The position numbers and the translations under genes are program-made. From NCBI GenBank assembly GCA_026214975.1, contig CM047807.1, positions 64,025,824-64,089,823 on the forward strand: a stretch of 64,000 nucleotides of DNA, read 5' to 3'. Shown piece by piece: positions 21,283 through 31,640 of this stretch. A model generated the notes under the pieces. That model did not search any database and was not told the DNA's origin. It worked only from the letters and a program-made list of their open reading frames with translations. Numbering within the stretch: position 1 is the stretch's first letter; the number at the start of each line of letters is the position of its first letter. This DNA is from Gentiana macrophylla (lineage: Eukaryota; Streptophyta; Magnoliopsida; Gentianales; Gentianaceae).

Positions 21283-21790
21283 CTTGGTCGAGATGCCTAA
21301 GTATAAAAAGTTCATCAAGGATGTTGTATCTTCCAAGAAGAAGTTAGCGAGGAATGGATCAAGCGGTTGGTAAGGAGTGCTCTCGGTCAATTATGAAAGC
21401 TTACCAATCAAGAGAAGCGACCAGGAAAAATTTGTGCTCACATTGCGGATGGGAGGCCTAGTCTTCCCAAATTCCTTATGTGACTGGGGTGCATCTATCG
21501 ACTTGATGCCATTGTCTCAGTGTGCAAGCAAATGGTTTACAAAGTCTTCTAGAACCCACAACCATGAATTTGCAGTTCACGATAGATCTTCTAAGAAAGC
21601 TTCAGAATCCTAAAGGACGTATTAGTTCAAATAGATAGGTTTACCTTTCCAGTTGACTCGGTACTTCTTAGATATTGAGAAAAGTGAAAATGTCCCTTTG
21701 ATTCTTGGAAGACCTTTCCTATCTACACTTCAGAGCCCTCATCGATTGTGATGGTGGGCATGTGACCATTCGAGTTGGTGACCGTGGAGG
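21283..21790 (+). pseudogene. Athila-1 protease region, broken
   Basis: Aspartic protease that would cleave the polyprotein. MPKYKKFIKDV (21294) precedes the core; the active-site segment reads LCDWGASIDLMP at about 21477-21512, with the catalytic D kept. A later segment matches the fixed PLILGRPFLST-type strand in a shifted frame near 21690-21730. Stops and at least two frameshifts interrupt it. The Athila-2 counterpart is at 47991-48680. Confidence 0.75.
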
Positions 21791-22099
21791 TGAGTTATAG
21801 TGTTTCCAAATCTATCAATGTACCTTCCGGATCTCCAACCGGCTTTTCCATTGAGGAGACTTCATGATTTCGATGGCTTCATGGATAAGCAAGTCATAGT
21901 TGTAGAATCGAGAATATGAGCGACTAATTGATAATCTGAATAATCATGGTGTGGTCAATCTAGATCGGCTTAGCAAATGAATTTGAGGATGAGCTAAGAG
22001 AAGAAGCCTTGGCAATGAGGACCACTAAGTAAGCTCAACGATGTTGAGTTGAAGAGTGGCGATCTTAAATCAAGTCTAGAGGATCCTCCCGTAGATTTG

Positions 22100-24880
22100 C
22101 ATGAAGCCGTTGCCTAAACATCTTAAGTATGTGTTTTTAAAAGAAGGTGACAAGCTTCCTTTGATCATCTCTCGCCAAGCTATCTCGTATGGAAGAGCTT
22201 AAATTGTTAAACGTCTTGCGCAAAATGAAAAAGCCTTTGGATGGCGGTGGGAGATATCAAGGGATATCTCCCGACATCTGTATGCACAAAATCAAGACGA
22301 GGAGGGTGCAAACGAGTTAGGCAGACCTCGGAGAAGGCTCAACCTCACATGCAAGAGGTAGTCAAGAAGGAGATCATTAAACTTCTAGATATGGGTATCA
22401 TTTACGCCATTCTTGCGATGATGGTGAATGGGTTTCCCGACTCAAGTAGTTCCCAAGAAAGGTGGAATTATGATTGAGAAAAATGAGAAGGGAGAGGAGA
22501 TAGCATTGAGGCTCGTTACAGCTATAAGGTCTGTATTGACTATAGAAAACTCAATGAGGTCACACTTTGAAAGATCATTTTCCTTCCATTCATTGACCAG
22601 ATGCTTGAGCGTCTGGGCGGGGCACACGATTTTATCGCTTCTGGATGGATATTCGTGATACTTCCGATACCCATCGATCCGGTTGACCAGAGAGACCACT
22701 TTCACTTGCCCTTTACGGGACATTCGCCACAGCGCATGCCATTTGGTCTCTGTAATGCCCCGGCCACCTTTCAAAGGTGTATGATGGCAATCTTTGACGG
22801 GCTAGTTGAAAAGTGCATGGAGATTTTTATGGATGATTTCTCGGTCTTTGGTCAATCCTTCAATGATTGCCTCGATAATCTTGATCAGGTGTTGTCTAGA
22901 TGTGTGGAAAAGGACTTAGTACTCAATTGGGAAAAATGCCATTTTATGGTCGATGAGGGGATAGTTCTTGGCCACAAAGTGTCCGCCAACGGTATAGAAG
23001 TAGATAGGGCCAAGGTAGAAGCCATTGAGAAGATGAGTTATCCTAAGAATGTACGTGAAGTCAGAGGTTTCCTCGGACATGTCGGTTTCTATAGGAGATT
23101 CATCCAAGATTTTTCCAAAGTAGCCAAGCCCCTATCTACTCTGCTCAAGGAAGACGTTGAGTTCAATTTCGATGAAAATCGCAAGCAAGCGCTTGAGGAG
23201 CTCAAAATCGCCTCGATCTCTGCTCCAATTCTTATTTCACCTGATCGAACTTACCTTTGAGCTTATGTGCGATGCATCCAATCTGTCTTTGTTGGTGCGG
23301 TCTTAGAACAAAGGCTTAATGGAAAGTTCCACCTATCTATTATGCCGCCACACATCGAATCCTTCTCAAGTTAACTACACGACCACCGAAAAGGAATTAT
23401 TAGCCGTAGTCTTTGCTATGGATAAGTTTCGTGAGTTACTTGCCGGGTGCTCAAGTGATTGTGTGGACTGATCACGCCGCTTATGCGTTATCTCATGACC
23501 AAAAAGGAAGCTAAACCGCTTCATCGCGTTGGATACCGACCCTCCAAGAGTTTGACGTTCAAATCAAAGATAAGAAGGCGTTGAGAATGTAGTAGCGGAT
23601 CATGTTTCTAGGATGATAAGTGAGGAAAAGGGTGATCCTCAAGATATAGAACTTTACTTTCCTCTAAAACATCATGTTGATCGATGGCCGCTCTCGATGT
23701 TCCATGGTATTCGTCCATTGTGAATTACCTTCATGCCCGTTACCTTGACCCGAAATGTCGTATCAAGAGAAGAAGAAGTTCTTCTACGATATGAAATATT
23801 TCGCTTGGGATGAACCTTATCTGTTTAAGGTCTGCAAAGATGGTTTGCTTAGGAGATGCGTTCCTGAATCTGAGCAACAAGAGATTATCGAGCAATGCCA
23901 CAGTGGACCCACTGGAGGTCACTTTGGTCCTTGGAAGACGGTTGCTAAGATCTTCAAGTCCGGTTTCTATTGGCCTACAATCTTTAAGGATACAGAAGCC
24001 TTCTGTAAAGCTTGCGATAGATGTCAAAGAACCGGAACTCTGACAAGGCGTTTCGACATGCCTTTAAAACCCATCTTAGAGTGCGAAGTCTTTGATGTAT
24101 GGGGCATCGATTTTATGGGACCTTTCCCATCATCGTGTGGCAACAAATACATCTTAGTCTGCGTTGATTATGTTTCAAAATGGGTGGAGGCAGTGGCCAC
24201 TCCTCACAATGATCATAAACGGTCATGAAATTTCAAGAAGAACATCTTTGTGAGATTTGGATGTCCTCGAGCCTTGATCGAGTGATGAAGGAACGATTTC
24301 TGCAACCGACCTCTGAGAAAGTTCTTGAAAAGTATGGTGTTCGCCATAAGACCGGCACACCATACCATCCGATGACTAGCGGTCGTTGAGCGAAGCAACC
24401 AAAGCATCAAGCAAATCTGGAAAAGACAAAGTGAATAGTCATAGAAAGGACTGGAGTTTGAAATTGGATGATGCACTATGGGCGATAGGATCGCTTATAA
24501 AACCCCTATGGGTACATCTCCATATCGATGGTTTACGGCAAGCCATGTCATCTGCCATTGAGTTAGAGCATAGGGCTTATTGGGCGACGAAGTTTCTTAA
24601 CTTTGATTCCCAAACTTGTGGAAAACACGATCGCAAAGAAATGCATGAGTTAGACGAGTTCCGACTCCAGCTTACGAAAAGCGCCAGGATAAGAAAGGAT
24701 AAGATGAAACTCCTCCATGACGCAAAAATTAAGAAAAGAGAATTTCAAGTAGGGGAACAAGTTCTTCTTTATAATTCCAGATTACATTTGTTTTCCGGAA
24801 AGTCGAGGACACGATGGTCCGGCCCTTTACGATTCTCAAAATCATTCCCGAGGCGTTCTAGAACTACTCGGTTATAAAGA
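22100..24880 (+). pseudogene. Athila-1 reverse transcriptase, RNase H and integrase, broken
   Basis: RT fingers (KKEIIKLLDMGIIY) are at about 22360, then RMPFGLCNAPATFQRCM and the active site FMDDFSVFG near 22830, and the thumb (RGFLGHVGFYRRFIQDFSKV). RNase H follows to about 23700 in several frames. Integrase starts near 23755 with [11 protein letters not shown] and CKACDRCQ (zinc site) and [11 protein letters not shown] (first catalytic D, near 24100). The stretch that should hold the second catalytic D, near 24275, is damaged by stops and a deletion. The end ([24 protein letters not shown]-like, then VGEQVLLYNSRLHLF) reaches about 24880. Six or more breaks; no active enzyme. Confidence 0.85.
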
Positions 24881-25297
24881 TCACCGTTTGAGTTAATGGT
24901 CGAGGTGCAAACACTACATTGGAGAACCTACAAGCAAGCCTTTGATTGTTAAATTTCTCGATATCCTTGGATGTGGTGTTAATGAAGTCGAAGACTCTGA
25001 CGAGATTTCACCCAATCTGCTTTCCGAGGATAACGGTAGTGGTCTATCACAAGAAGTTCTAGCCGGTAGTTGGGATATGGAGGAATATGCAAGGAGCAAC
25101 AACTCAAACGTCAAAGAGAAATCTACAAAGGAGAAAGTCGACCATGGGAAAGGTTCAACGTATCTCGGAAATCACAAAGCTTTAATCCCATGCGTTAAGT
25201 GTCGCTTTCTGCAGCCAAAATCTTGATCGAACTTAAACGCGAGGTAATGGCGGGCGAGAAAAGTCAAATGGCCTTGACCAGTCGAAACTTAAATGGT
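24881..25297 (+). other. Athila-1 end of pol and trailer
   Basis: Sequence after the integrase core. One frame stays open from 24942 to 25226 (LDILGCGVNEVEDSDEI) and resembles a worn pol C-terminal tail. I recognise no domain. Ends at the first stem-loop pair (25298). Confidence 0.45.
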
Positions 25298-25347
25298 GTC
25301 GAGCTAACGACATAAACCAAAAAAGCGCCACTAGGGGGCATCCTAGA
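25298..25347 (+). promoter_or_regulatory. Stem-loop pair after Athila-1 pol
   Basis: GTCGAGCTAACGAC at 25298-25311 can pair GTCG with CGAC. About 20 bp later CTAGGgggcatCCTAG (25332-25347) forms a second hairpin. The same two-hairpin layout recurs after the small ORF at 25884-25930, and its first hairpin recurs after Athila-2 pol at 51845. Confidence 0.6.
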
Positions 25348-25454
25348 TATCCAATCTTGTTTTAGTTTTTCTTAGTTCTTTTGCTTTAGTATGTTATTTT
25401 CATTAGTTTTACTAAGCTTCTATGTTTCTATCTCACAAGAGTTGCTTTCTAGAT

Positions 25455-25857
25455 ATGGATCTCTACGGAGTTCGCCTCGAGGAGTTCCCACTCATTAGTC
25501 GAATCCCGCCGATCACAATAGATGATGGACCAGGAGGCACTATAGTTCTTCATGTAGATTTCGACATTAGCACTCGCTTTAAGACCATCACGTGACGTTA
25601 TCATTGTTCCACCTTGTTCGGGAGGCAGCGATTTCACGACTGAGGAGTTGCAGGAGGCCATAGGACGTCCTTACACGATCCTTAATGATCCTATGCTGAC
25701 GGATTTGGCACTAGTGCTGCGGGCTGAGCATTTTAGAGGTGTTGAGGTAGGCGGTGAGGATTGGTGTTTGCGTGATGAGTACGACTTCCCTCCGGTTATC
25801 GACATGCTTCGACGTCTCATTCGCTTAGTGGATTGGGACGAGATCTACGCAGATTAG
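25455..25857 (+). pseudogene. Small ORF of unknown function between Athila-1 pol and env
   Basis: Starts at ATG 25455 (MDLYGVRLEEFPLI) and is open to about 25594. After one frameshift it is open again (EELQEAIGRPYTILNDP, ending DWDEIYAD) to TAG at 25855-25857. Total about 133 codons, acidic, with alternating hydrophobic residues that suggest a small folded protein. I recognise no family. It is bracketed by two copies of the same stem-loop pair, one upstream (25298) and one downstream (25884), and followed by the dyad array. No equivalent is seen in Athila-2. It could be a captured gene or an extra coding unit of the element; apart from the frameshift the second half is clean. Confidence 0.5.
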
Positions 25858-25883
25858 TGTTTCCTTAGTTAGTTTTGCTTTCG

Positions 25884-25930
25884 TCGAGCCCCGACGTTAA
25901 ACGGAAGCGCTTGGTGGGAGGCAACCCACT
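25884..25930 (+). promoter_or_regulatory. Stem-loop pair after the small ORF
   Basis: GTCGAGCCCCGAC at 25884-25896, then GTGGGAGGCAACCCAC at 25915-25930, both perfect hairpins, 27 bp after the stop of the small ORF. The second is a widespread motif near the end of coding regions in Athila-type elements. Function unknown. Confidence 0.65.
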
Positions 25931-26087
25931 GTTTTATTTGTGTTTGTTTTATTTTCAAGTTCTTTCATGTTCGTTGCATTTCCTTATTGTACTTTTGAAT
26001 TTTAGATTATCAGTAATAAAAGTTTCGCATTTAGTTGTTTTATATGATAATTTTTAGAAAAGGACAATTTTGCATTTTTCTTGACTG

Positions 26088-26340
26088 GACGCCCGTCTAG
26101 TGATTCTGGACGCCAGTCCGGCACTCGATTTTCTTGGACGCCCGTCTGGAAACAAGCTTTTCAATCCTGTATTCATCTTTTTAACCAGACGTTCGTCTAA
26201 AAATATGGACGCCCGTCCGGATAATTCCCTCCAATCCTGTATTCAAATCAAGCCTTTGGACGAGCGTCTGGTACTTGGGACGCCCGTCCAGTTCATCACA
26301 TTTCCGATCAGACGCCCGTTCGCCGAGTTGGACGAGCGTC
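26088..26340. promoter_or_regulatory. Paired-dyad array upstream of Athila-1 env-like ORF
   Basis: Dyads start at 26088, 26109, 26137, 26188, 26208, 26259, 26279, 26311 and 26331, each GACGnnCGTC or one base off. Three pairs (26188/26208, 26259/26279, 26311/26331) are exactly 20 bp apart and one (26088/26109) 21 bp. The word CAATCCTGTATTCA separates pairs at about 26163 and 26232. The array ends 10 bp before TATATATATA at 26350. Confidence 0.85.
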
Positions 26341-26349
26341 CACCACCTG

Positions 26350-26359
26350 TATATATATA
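26350..26359 (+). promoter_or_regulatory. TATA-like box upstream of Athila-1 env-like ORF
   Basis: TATATATATA followed by C-rich sequence, directly after the dyad array. The LTR has the same order: dyads, then TATA. About 580 bp before the ATG at 26939. The interval includes a GTAAGT at about 26660, so a leader intron is possible. Confidence 0.5.
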
Positions 26360-26938
26360 CCCCCCTCATGCCATGAACCCTCATTTTTTTCAGGACTCAA
26401 AATCGAAAAACCGACTTTTCTCCTCCCTTTTGCCCTAAATCATTCGATTCTACACCAAATTGGGCGCTTCAAGGTGCGTTAGAACGCTCTAAACACCTTC
26501 TTTTCGATTATCTCTTCCACATCTCCCAACGTTCCACATATTTGAAGAATCAGTCACTTATCTAGTTCGACTATTTCAAGGAAAAATCGGATTTTTGGGG
26601 TCGAATTTGCGTTGTTTGGGTTTCTACACAGCATCATCATCACCTACTCACCTTCAATCGTAAGTTTTCAACAACTTTTCTCGTTCTAATTCACGTTTTT
26701 GTGAGTTCGATTTTCGAGTCGGCTCATTTTCTTGAATTTTCAACTATTGTTGATCTTCTTTCGTTTTTGTTGGTTCTTTTCTTATTCTTTCTGCTATGGT
26801 GGTGTGGGGATGGTGATGGTGCGTTGTTGATGTGGGTGGGTTGGACGTTTCGTTTGAAATCCCGATTTGGATGTTAAACGGGTACCCTTTGTTGTGCCTT
26901 GGAATGTTTTAGTGTTTGTGGTCTTTAAAGTTTCAATC

Positions 26939-28391
26939 ATGGTGCGGGTGAAGGGAGTTCAGAAGCGGTTTGGTAAGGGTGTGGCTAGGGAGAGTGGTAA
27001 AAAGCGTAAAGAGTTGGACCCTCCCATAGTTGATCCAAATAGGCGCGAGTGATCCGAGAGCAACCCTCAGGGCATCACAACAAGCTAGAGTGATTTGAGA
27101 GACGAGTCCACCTCGGGTCCAAATCGATTTGGATGTACCTTGGCACGGTTTACTAAGAATGCCCGATGTGGTGAGCCGCCTGAGAGTGAAATGCTAGAAG
27201 AGGTTTGCTAGGGAGGATGCCGATGAACCTAGGACCGAGAGACCTCGAAAGAAAGTGAGACCACCAGTGTGCCTATCCCTATGCCTCGTCGGTTTGTCAA
27301 TTCTAAAGCACATGAGGCCTATACCAAACACTATTTCGCTCGAATATATGTTGGTTGAGCGAGCGGTGATAGAGAAAAAGTGGATCCTGTTTTTGTGAAG
27401 TTGTTGAGAGATAGGAAATGGGAGGAATTGATGAAGATACCGACTACCCCGGTGAATGATTCGTTGGTTAAGAGTTTTATGCTAATTTTTCGAAACCGAC
27501 TTGAACACGAGGGTTGTGATGGTTCGAGGCGTGATGCTTCCCTTTACACCGCGAGTGATTAATGCAAAGTATGGTTTGGCGGCGTTTGAAGGATCCGATT
27601 ATAAAGAGGAAATCAAGCGGCGACAGATTCGGGACAGATCCCTTGGAGGAGCTCCGATTGAAAGTATGCCCGATGTTGCTTGGGCGCTGGATCGGGTGGA
27701 GACCGTAAGGAGATTGTTACTACGGCGTGGTCTCAAGATTGAGAGTCTATTGCCGCTTTCATCCAGAGTCGCTTATTGCCGAAGAATAATTTGACACACT
27801 TTCACATAAAGCGACCTTGGAATGTTGTATGCTTTGGTTTTCAAGTTAAATGTCGATGTTGGCCAAGCGATTTATGATGAGTTGGTGTTCACTGTAAGAA
27901 TTACAAGCGGAGTTTGATTGTCCCACATTTGATTCATCAGATATGCATCGATGCCGGAGTGCCGGAGTATAAGCAGGATCACAGGACTAAGAACCCGAGA
28001 GGTATTCAAAGAGAAAAGGCTCCGCCTACGGGTGAGTCTGAGGCCGCCCCACCTTCGGTACCTCCTGTCCCTACCATTCCTCCGTCAATGCGGATGCGGC
28101 TCAAAGATGGCCTACGCGCTTAGGCGGTGGATGCTCGATCAAACATGCGAGAATAACATTGTCACTTTGCTTCAGTGTGTGCTTGAGGATAGACTGCCGA
28201 GGGATGAGCGGATTTATGACCACAGCGTGGTGGATTATAGTTTCGATGACGACATTGAGCAGGCGATTGCAGCTGTGATTCACGAGTCGTCTGACGATAA
28301 GGAGGATGAGCCCCCGGTAGACCACACTCATCGCTTCTACTACGCCGCTGAGCTACCACAGCATTTACGCCCATTCTGTTGCACTACTTGA
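26939..28391 (+). pseudogene. Athila-1 env-like ORF, broken
   Basis: The third ORF of Athila elements, located between pol and the 3' LTR. It starts at ATG 26939 (MVRVKGVQKRFGKG), a basic N-terminus. Further on are AHEAYTKHYFARIY (about 27310-27350), VDPVFVKLLRDRKWEELM, then YGLAAFEGSDYKEEIKRRQ and later SMPDVAWALDRVETVRRLL. This pattern resembles the plant-retroelement protein family usually labelled 'putative plant transposon protein'. The end (28050-28391) is proline-rich, then acidic. I see no clear signal peptide or transmembrane span, so a real envelope role is unproven. Stops near 27052 and 27358 and several frameshifts break it. Confidence 0.7.
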
Positions 28392-30035
28392 GATCCTCCT
28401 CATGTTGATGCCCTCGGTGATTCTGCCGTTTCTTCCTCCGTCTCGATGATCCGACCCGCCGAGGATCTTGAGATTTTTATGCATTTTCTGCTTGATGTAT
28501 TTTTTTCCTTTTATCCGCATTCGATCTGGTTGTACGATGACTATTACTACTTTCCTTTTGATGCTTCCATGATTTCTGTACTTTCTATTTTTCTCGCCAC
28601 TGTTGATTATCGTAGGCGTATGTTTTCTTAAATCATGTAAGCTGTCTAGCACCACGTACTTGGATTGCGATTTCGTTGGTATTATGATCATTTTTGGATG
28701 ACGCTTGTTGTTATATCTCTTTCACTCATTCCTTTCACATTATTACGTTATTGTACCCGCTTTCCCCGAGATTCGTTGTTTTGTCGAGTAAATGCAGATC
28801 TAGTTTTTGTTGAGCTCTCGGTTGAGTTCGGTTTGGACGTTTTTTCCGACGCTTTTGCGAGTGTTGTTTCTTTCATGCTCCGGCCTGACCAACGTCTCGA
28901 TTTTCTACGCGCGTACAGCTAAGTTTCTTATCCTTTTACTTTCTGCACAACATGAGGACATGTTGCATTTTTAAGTGTGGGGGAGGGGATAGTTCGATTT
29001 GTACCTATGCGTACACGTTTGTTTAGTACGTTAGATTGTTGTTTTATGCGAGATGAGCGTAATTTTTCACAATGCGTAATTTTTCAAAATTGTCCGACAC
29101 TTTTGTTTTGTTTTGTCCCGAGTAGGCAATTCAATTTGAAGTTCGTTGTTTTTATAGTCATCTATGTGATATTTCATGTACTTGATAAGTTAGTTGTTTC
29201 ACCTGACACTATTTTTCACAAGCCATAGTGAATGATGAGCTAATTTATAAAGTTATACCCCGTTTTGGATTAGTAGTTTTTGATTTTCTTATAAGTCATA
29301 TGCTTAGTGCTACGTATATATCTTGAGACTTATGATAGTTTGTATTTAGATCCGAAGTATGAGATACTGTGAATATCTAGAGGTTTGAATGTGATAAGTA
29401 ACACGTAACTAATGTCAAATGAGAAGTTGAAAAATTTAAATGAATCTATGTGTGTGTCGAAAGCTAGTCGATGATTTGAGTGCGATAGGGTATACCACGT
29501 ATGTCCTATACCACTATGATGACTAAGAGCTCACGACAGTTAGGAAAAGCTGCCTTATGATTGGAGTAAGGTAGGGGATTATCTAGAAATGTCCTATTCT
29601 GCTATGAGGGCAAAAGCTCACCCTAATGTGTGTTTAAAGTGAATGAATTCAATCAACTTAAGAGATGTTATGAAATGAATAAGGCTTAGTTTTCGTTAAT
29701 CTTATCCCCAAAGATAAACCGATAGATATCTGTAGGGATTATCCTCTGAGTATTTTAGAAAGGCCCTAGATTCATTCGATCATCCCTTTCGGGATATGTC
29801 ACGTTTGTAGGGTACATCTTATGAGTGTCATTTATTACTATTCTACGAGGGGGTATTAGCTAGTTTTGCTTTGAGTTATTCAAGTTTGGTTTTAGTGGAA
29901 GTTTCCTATGGCTATGCACTTACACGATGGTGAACACCTAAGTTATTGAATATATGTTATATTTGTTTAGATGCCTGTTTTCCTTTCTCGAGCCTAATTT
30001 TTCGTTTTGTTTTGCTCGGGACGAGCAAAAGCTAT
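28392..30035 (+). other. Athila-1 3' non-coding region
   Basis: About 1.6 kb with no convincing ORF. Two short open stretches (28446-28631 and 28665-28922) are hydrophobic and aromatic but match nothing I know. TGTGGGGGAGGGG at about 28976 looks like an extra polypurine tract 1 kb upstream of the real one. The rest is AT-rich. Confidence 0.6.
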
Positions 30036-30047
30036 GTGTGGGGGAGT
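30036..30047 (+). other. Polypurine tract of Athila-1
   Basis: TGTGGGGGAGT immediately before the 3' LTR (TGTTAAGGG at 30048), the plus-strand primer site for reverse transcription. Confidence 0.85.
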
Positions 30048-30427
30048 TGTTAAGGGTGAAAGTCTATGTTTTATTATGATATATTTTATGGTATTTTCCC
30101 TCTTAATTGGATTAATTGCATAATAAATGGCTCATATATGGAAATATTGAGCGTACTAGGTTTTTAAGGACTTAATCGCAATATTGAATAAATTATGTGT
30201 TTCCATCATGAATTATAATTAATTGGACTTTATTACAGTTTGCGATGTTTTCCATGTGTTATAGGTATGTTTATTGTGCTCAAATGATGATCAAAAGGGT
30301 TAAAATTCGAGCTATAAAGATTTAAGAAGAGATAATGATCGAATGGAGTGGACAGGAAAAGAGATAGAGATGATTTAATCAAGTTTTATTCCAGCTAAAA
30401 CTGGCGTCCAAGTCCCGTCCAGGAGTG

Positions 30428-30632
30428 GACGGGCGTCTGACAATCTAAACGGGCGTCTAGAGGAAGAATTCAATACTGAGGCATCATGAACTTACTGAAC
30501 GAACGTCCAGAAGAAGCAGACGAGCGTCCAAGGTGCAAAAAGAAGATCAGAGAGTTTGGACGCTATCCAGACGAACGTCTACATTGGAGTTCAGAACACT
30601 TGGACGAGCGTCCACTTAACCGGACGAGCGTC
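30428..30632. promoter_or_regulatory. Paired-dyad block in Athila-1 3' LTR
   Basis: Pairs at 30428/30448 (20 bp), 30498/30519 (21 bp) and 30603/30623 (20 bp), plus single units at 30559 and 30570. The last dyad ends 35 bp before the TATA box. Better preserved than in the 5' LTR. Confidence 0.85.
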
Positions 30633-30667
30633 CGGATTGCCGACTTAGTGAAACCGCCTCAAATCTC

Positions 30668-30675
30668 TATAAATA
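30668..30675 (+). promoter_or_regulatory. TATA box of Athila-1 3' LTR
   Basis: TATAAATA, same context as 17505 in the 5' LTR. Could start transcription outward into 31599 and beyond, which would be antisense to copia-B. Confidence 0.6.
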
Positions 30676-31598
30676 CTTGCCTATTTTCACACATTGAGAT
30701 ACCAATTTGACAATTCTCGAACCCTAAACCCTAGGGGCGGCTATAGGCTGCGTTTTACTCGCTTTTTCCCGCTTTATGTTCTTAAATTCCTAGATAAAAT
30801 TAGTTTAGTTTATTCGATTTACTTCAACAATTCAAGCTATTCAAGGATGCTAAGAGGCTAGGCTCCAATCAAACGAGCATTGTGAAGCCATCCAACTTTC
30901 ATTGATTTTGATTCTTCGACTATATTGTAAGTTTTAATCAAGTTGTTTCCTTTATCATGTCTTACGATGATTAATTGCATTTATATCGAAAGATGTGCAT
31001 GTATGATGTTTTATATTTGATGAAAGTCTTTATAAACATTAGATCACCATGATTTAGGAATGGATCTTTAATCTATGTCAAACGAAAGTTGATAGGTTGA
31101 AAATCTAGGTTAAAACGTTAAAGTTTACATCTTTGTTTATGTTATGACGCGTTAATTTCCGTAAATCGAAAGATAGAAATTAATAGGCGAATCATCTACG
31201 AAAGTAGGATTCATACCTTTGATAAGATGAACCACAACTTGGTAGAAACTGCAATATACTCGGGATGAGAGATTCGTGTTTGTTGGATAGGTGGAACAAT
31301 ACTCGTTTGCCCATATTAAACTTGATTTAACCCTTGAGACTTGAACTGTTTAGAGTAATTCGTCCTCTGTCTAGTTTATATTCAAAGATATATGTTCGGG
31401 CTTTAGTTTTGTTTAATCATTTGCTTAGTTTAGTTTTCCGTGACATAGCTTAGTTAGACAAAACTAGGAACCACAATCGCCTAGTTCCTCAGAAGATCGA
31501 CCCGGCATTAACCACTAGTACTACGATCCTTATACTTGGGGTTAACCGGATTATAAATTTATTACTTGTTTGTTTTGCATAGATAAAATCCGTAGACA

Positions 31599-31603
31599 CT
31601 CGG
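31599..31603. other. Target-site duplication CTCGG, right copy
   Basis: Directly after the terminal CA of the Athila-1 3' LTR. Matches 16880-16884, so the element boundaries are exact and the insertion has not recombined at its ends. Confidence 0.92.
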
Positions 31604-31640
31604 CAACCCATACACATACGCCACTCGCCACTCTTCTTCA
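31604..31640 (-). pseudogene. Chromovirus-like RT, small piece on the far side of Athila-1
   Basis: Read on the minus strand it encodes SGEWRMCMGC, the start of the RT palm, which joins the frame at 16884 once Athila-1 and one copy of its CTCGG duplication are set aside. At about 31630-31640 it switches, within GTGAAGAAGA, to copia-B sequence rather than to more gypsy. Confidence 0.85.

Larger units (their letters stand above)
16885..31598 (+). mobile_element. Athila-1: complete-ended Athila-lineage Ty3/gypsy element (14.7 kb)
   Basis: Two LTRs (16885-18434 and 30048-31598), a primer-binding site, gag, protease, RT, RNase H, integrase, a small unknown ORF, an env-like ORF, a polypurine tract and a 5-bp target duplication. 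The LTRs are close to identical over most of their length (roughly 96-97 percent by eye). Yet gag-pol and env carry many frameshifts and stops, so the copy was either already defective when mobilised in trans, or the sequence contains indel errors. It is inserted into RT of the chromovirus-like element in the opposite orientation. It carries a distinctive paired-palindrome array in three places. Confidence 0.93.
30048..31598 (+). repeat. 3' LTR of Athila-1
   Basis: 1551 bp, TGTTAAGGG...TAGACA, aligned end to end with 16885-18434. Differences cluster in the dyad block and near the last 250 bp; long stretches are identical. Contains TATAAATA at 30668-30675 and the telo-box-like motif about 50 bp later. 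Followed by CTCGG. Confidence 0.93.

Noticed and set aside
26088..26340. CRISPR-like regularly spaced short repeats
   Set aside because: Units are 10-bp palindromes with spacing from 20 to 51 bp, inside an Athila retrotransposon of a plant. No cas genes, and the same units lie in LTRs.
28446..28922. Possible membrane segments of an Athila envelope
   Set aside because: Short hydrophobic frames without linkage to the env-like frame, and not clearly helical spans.
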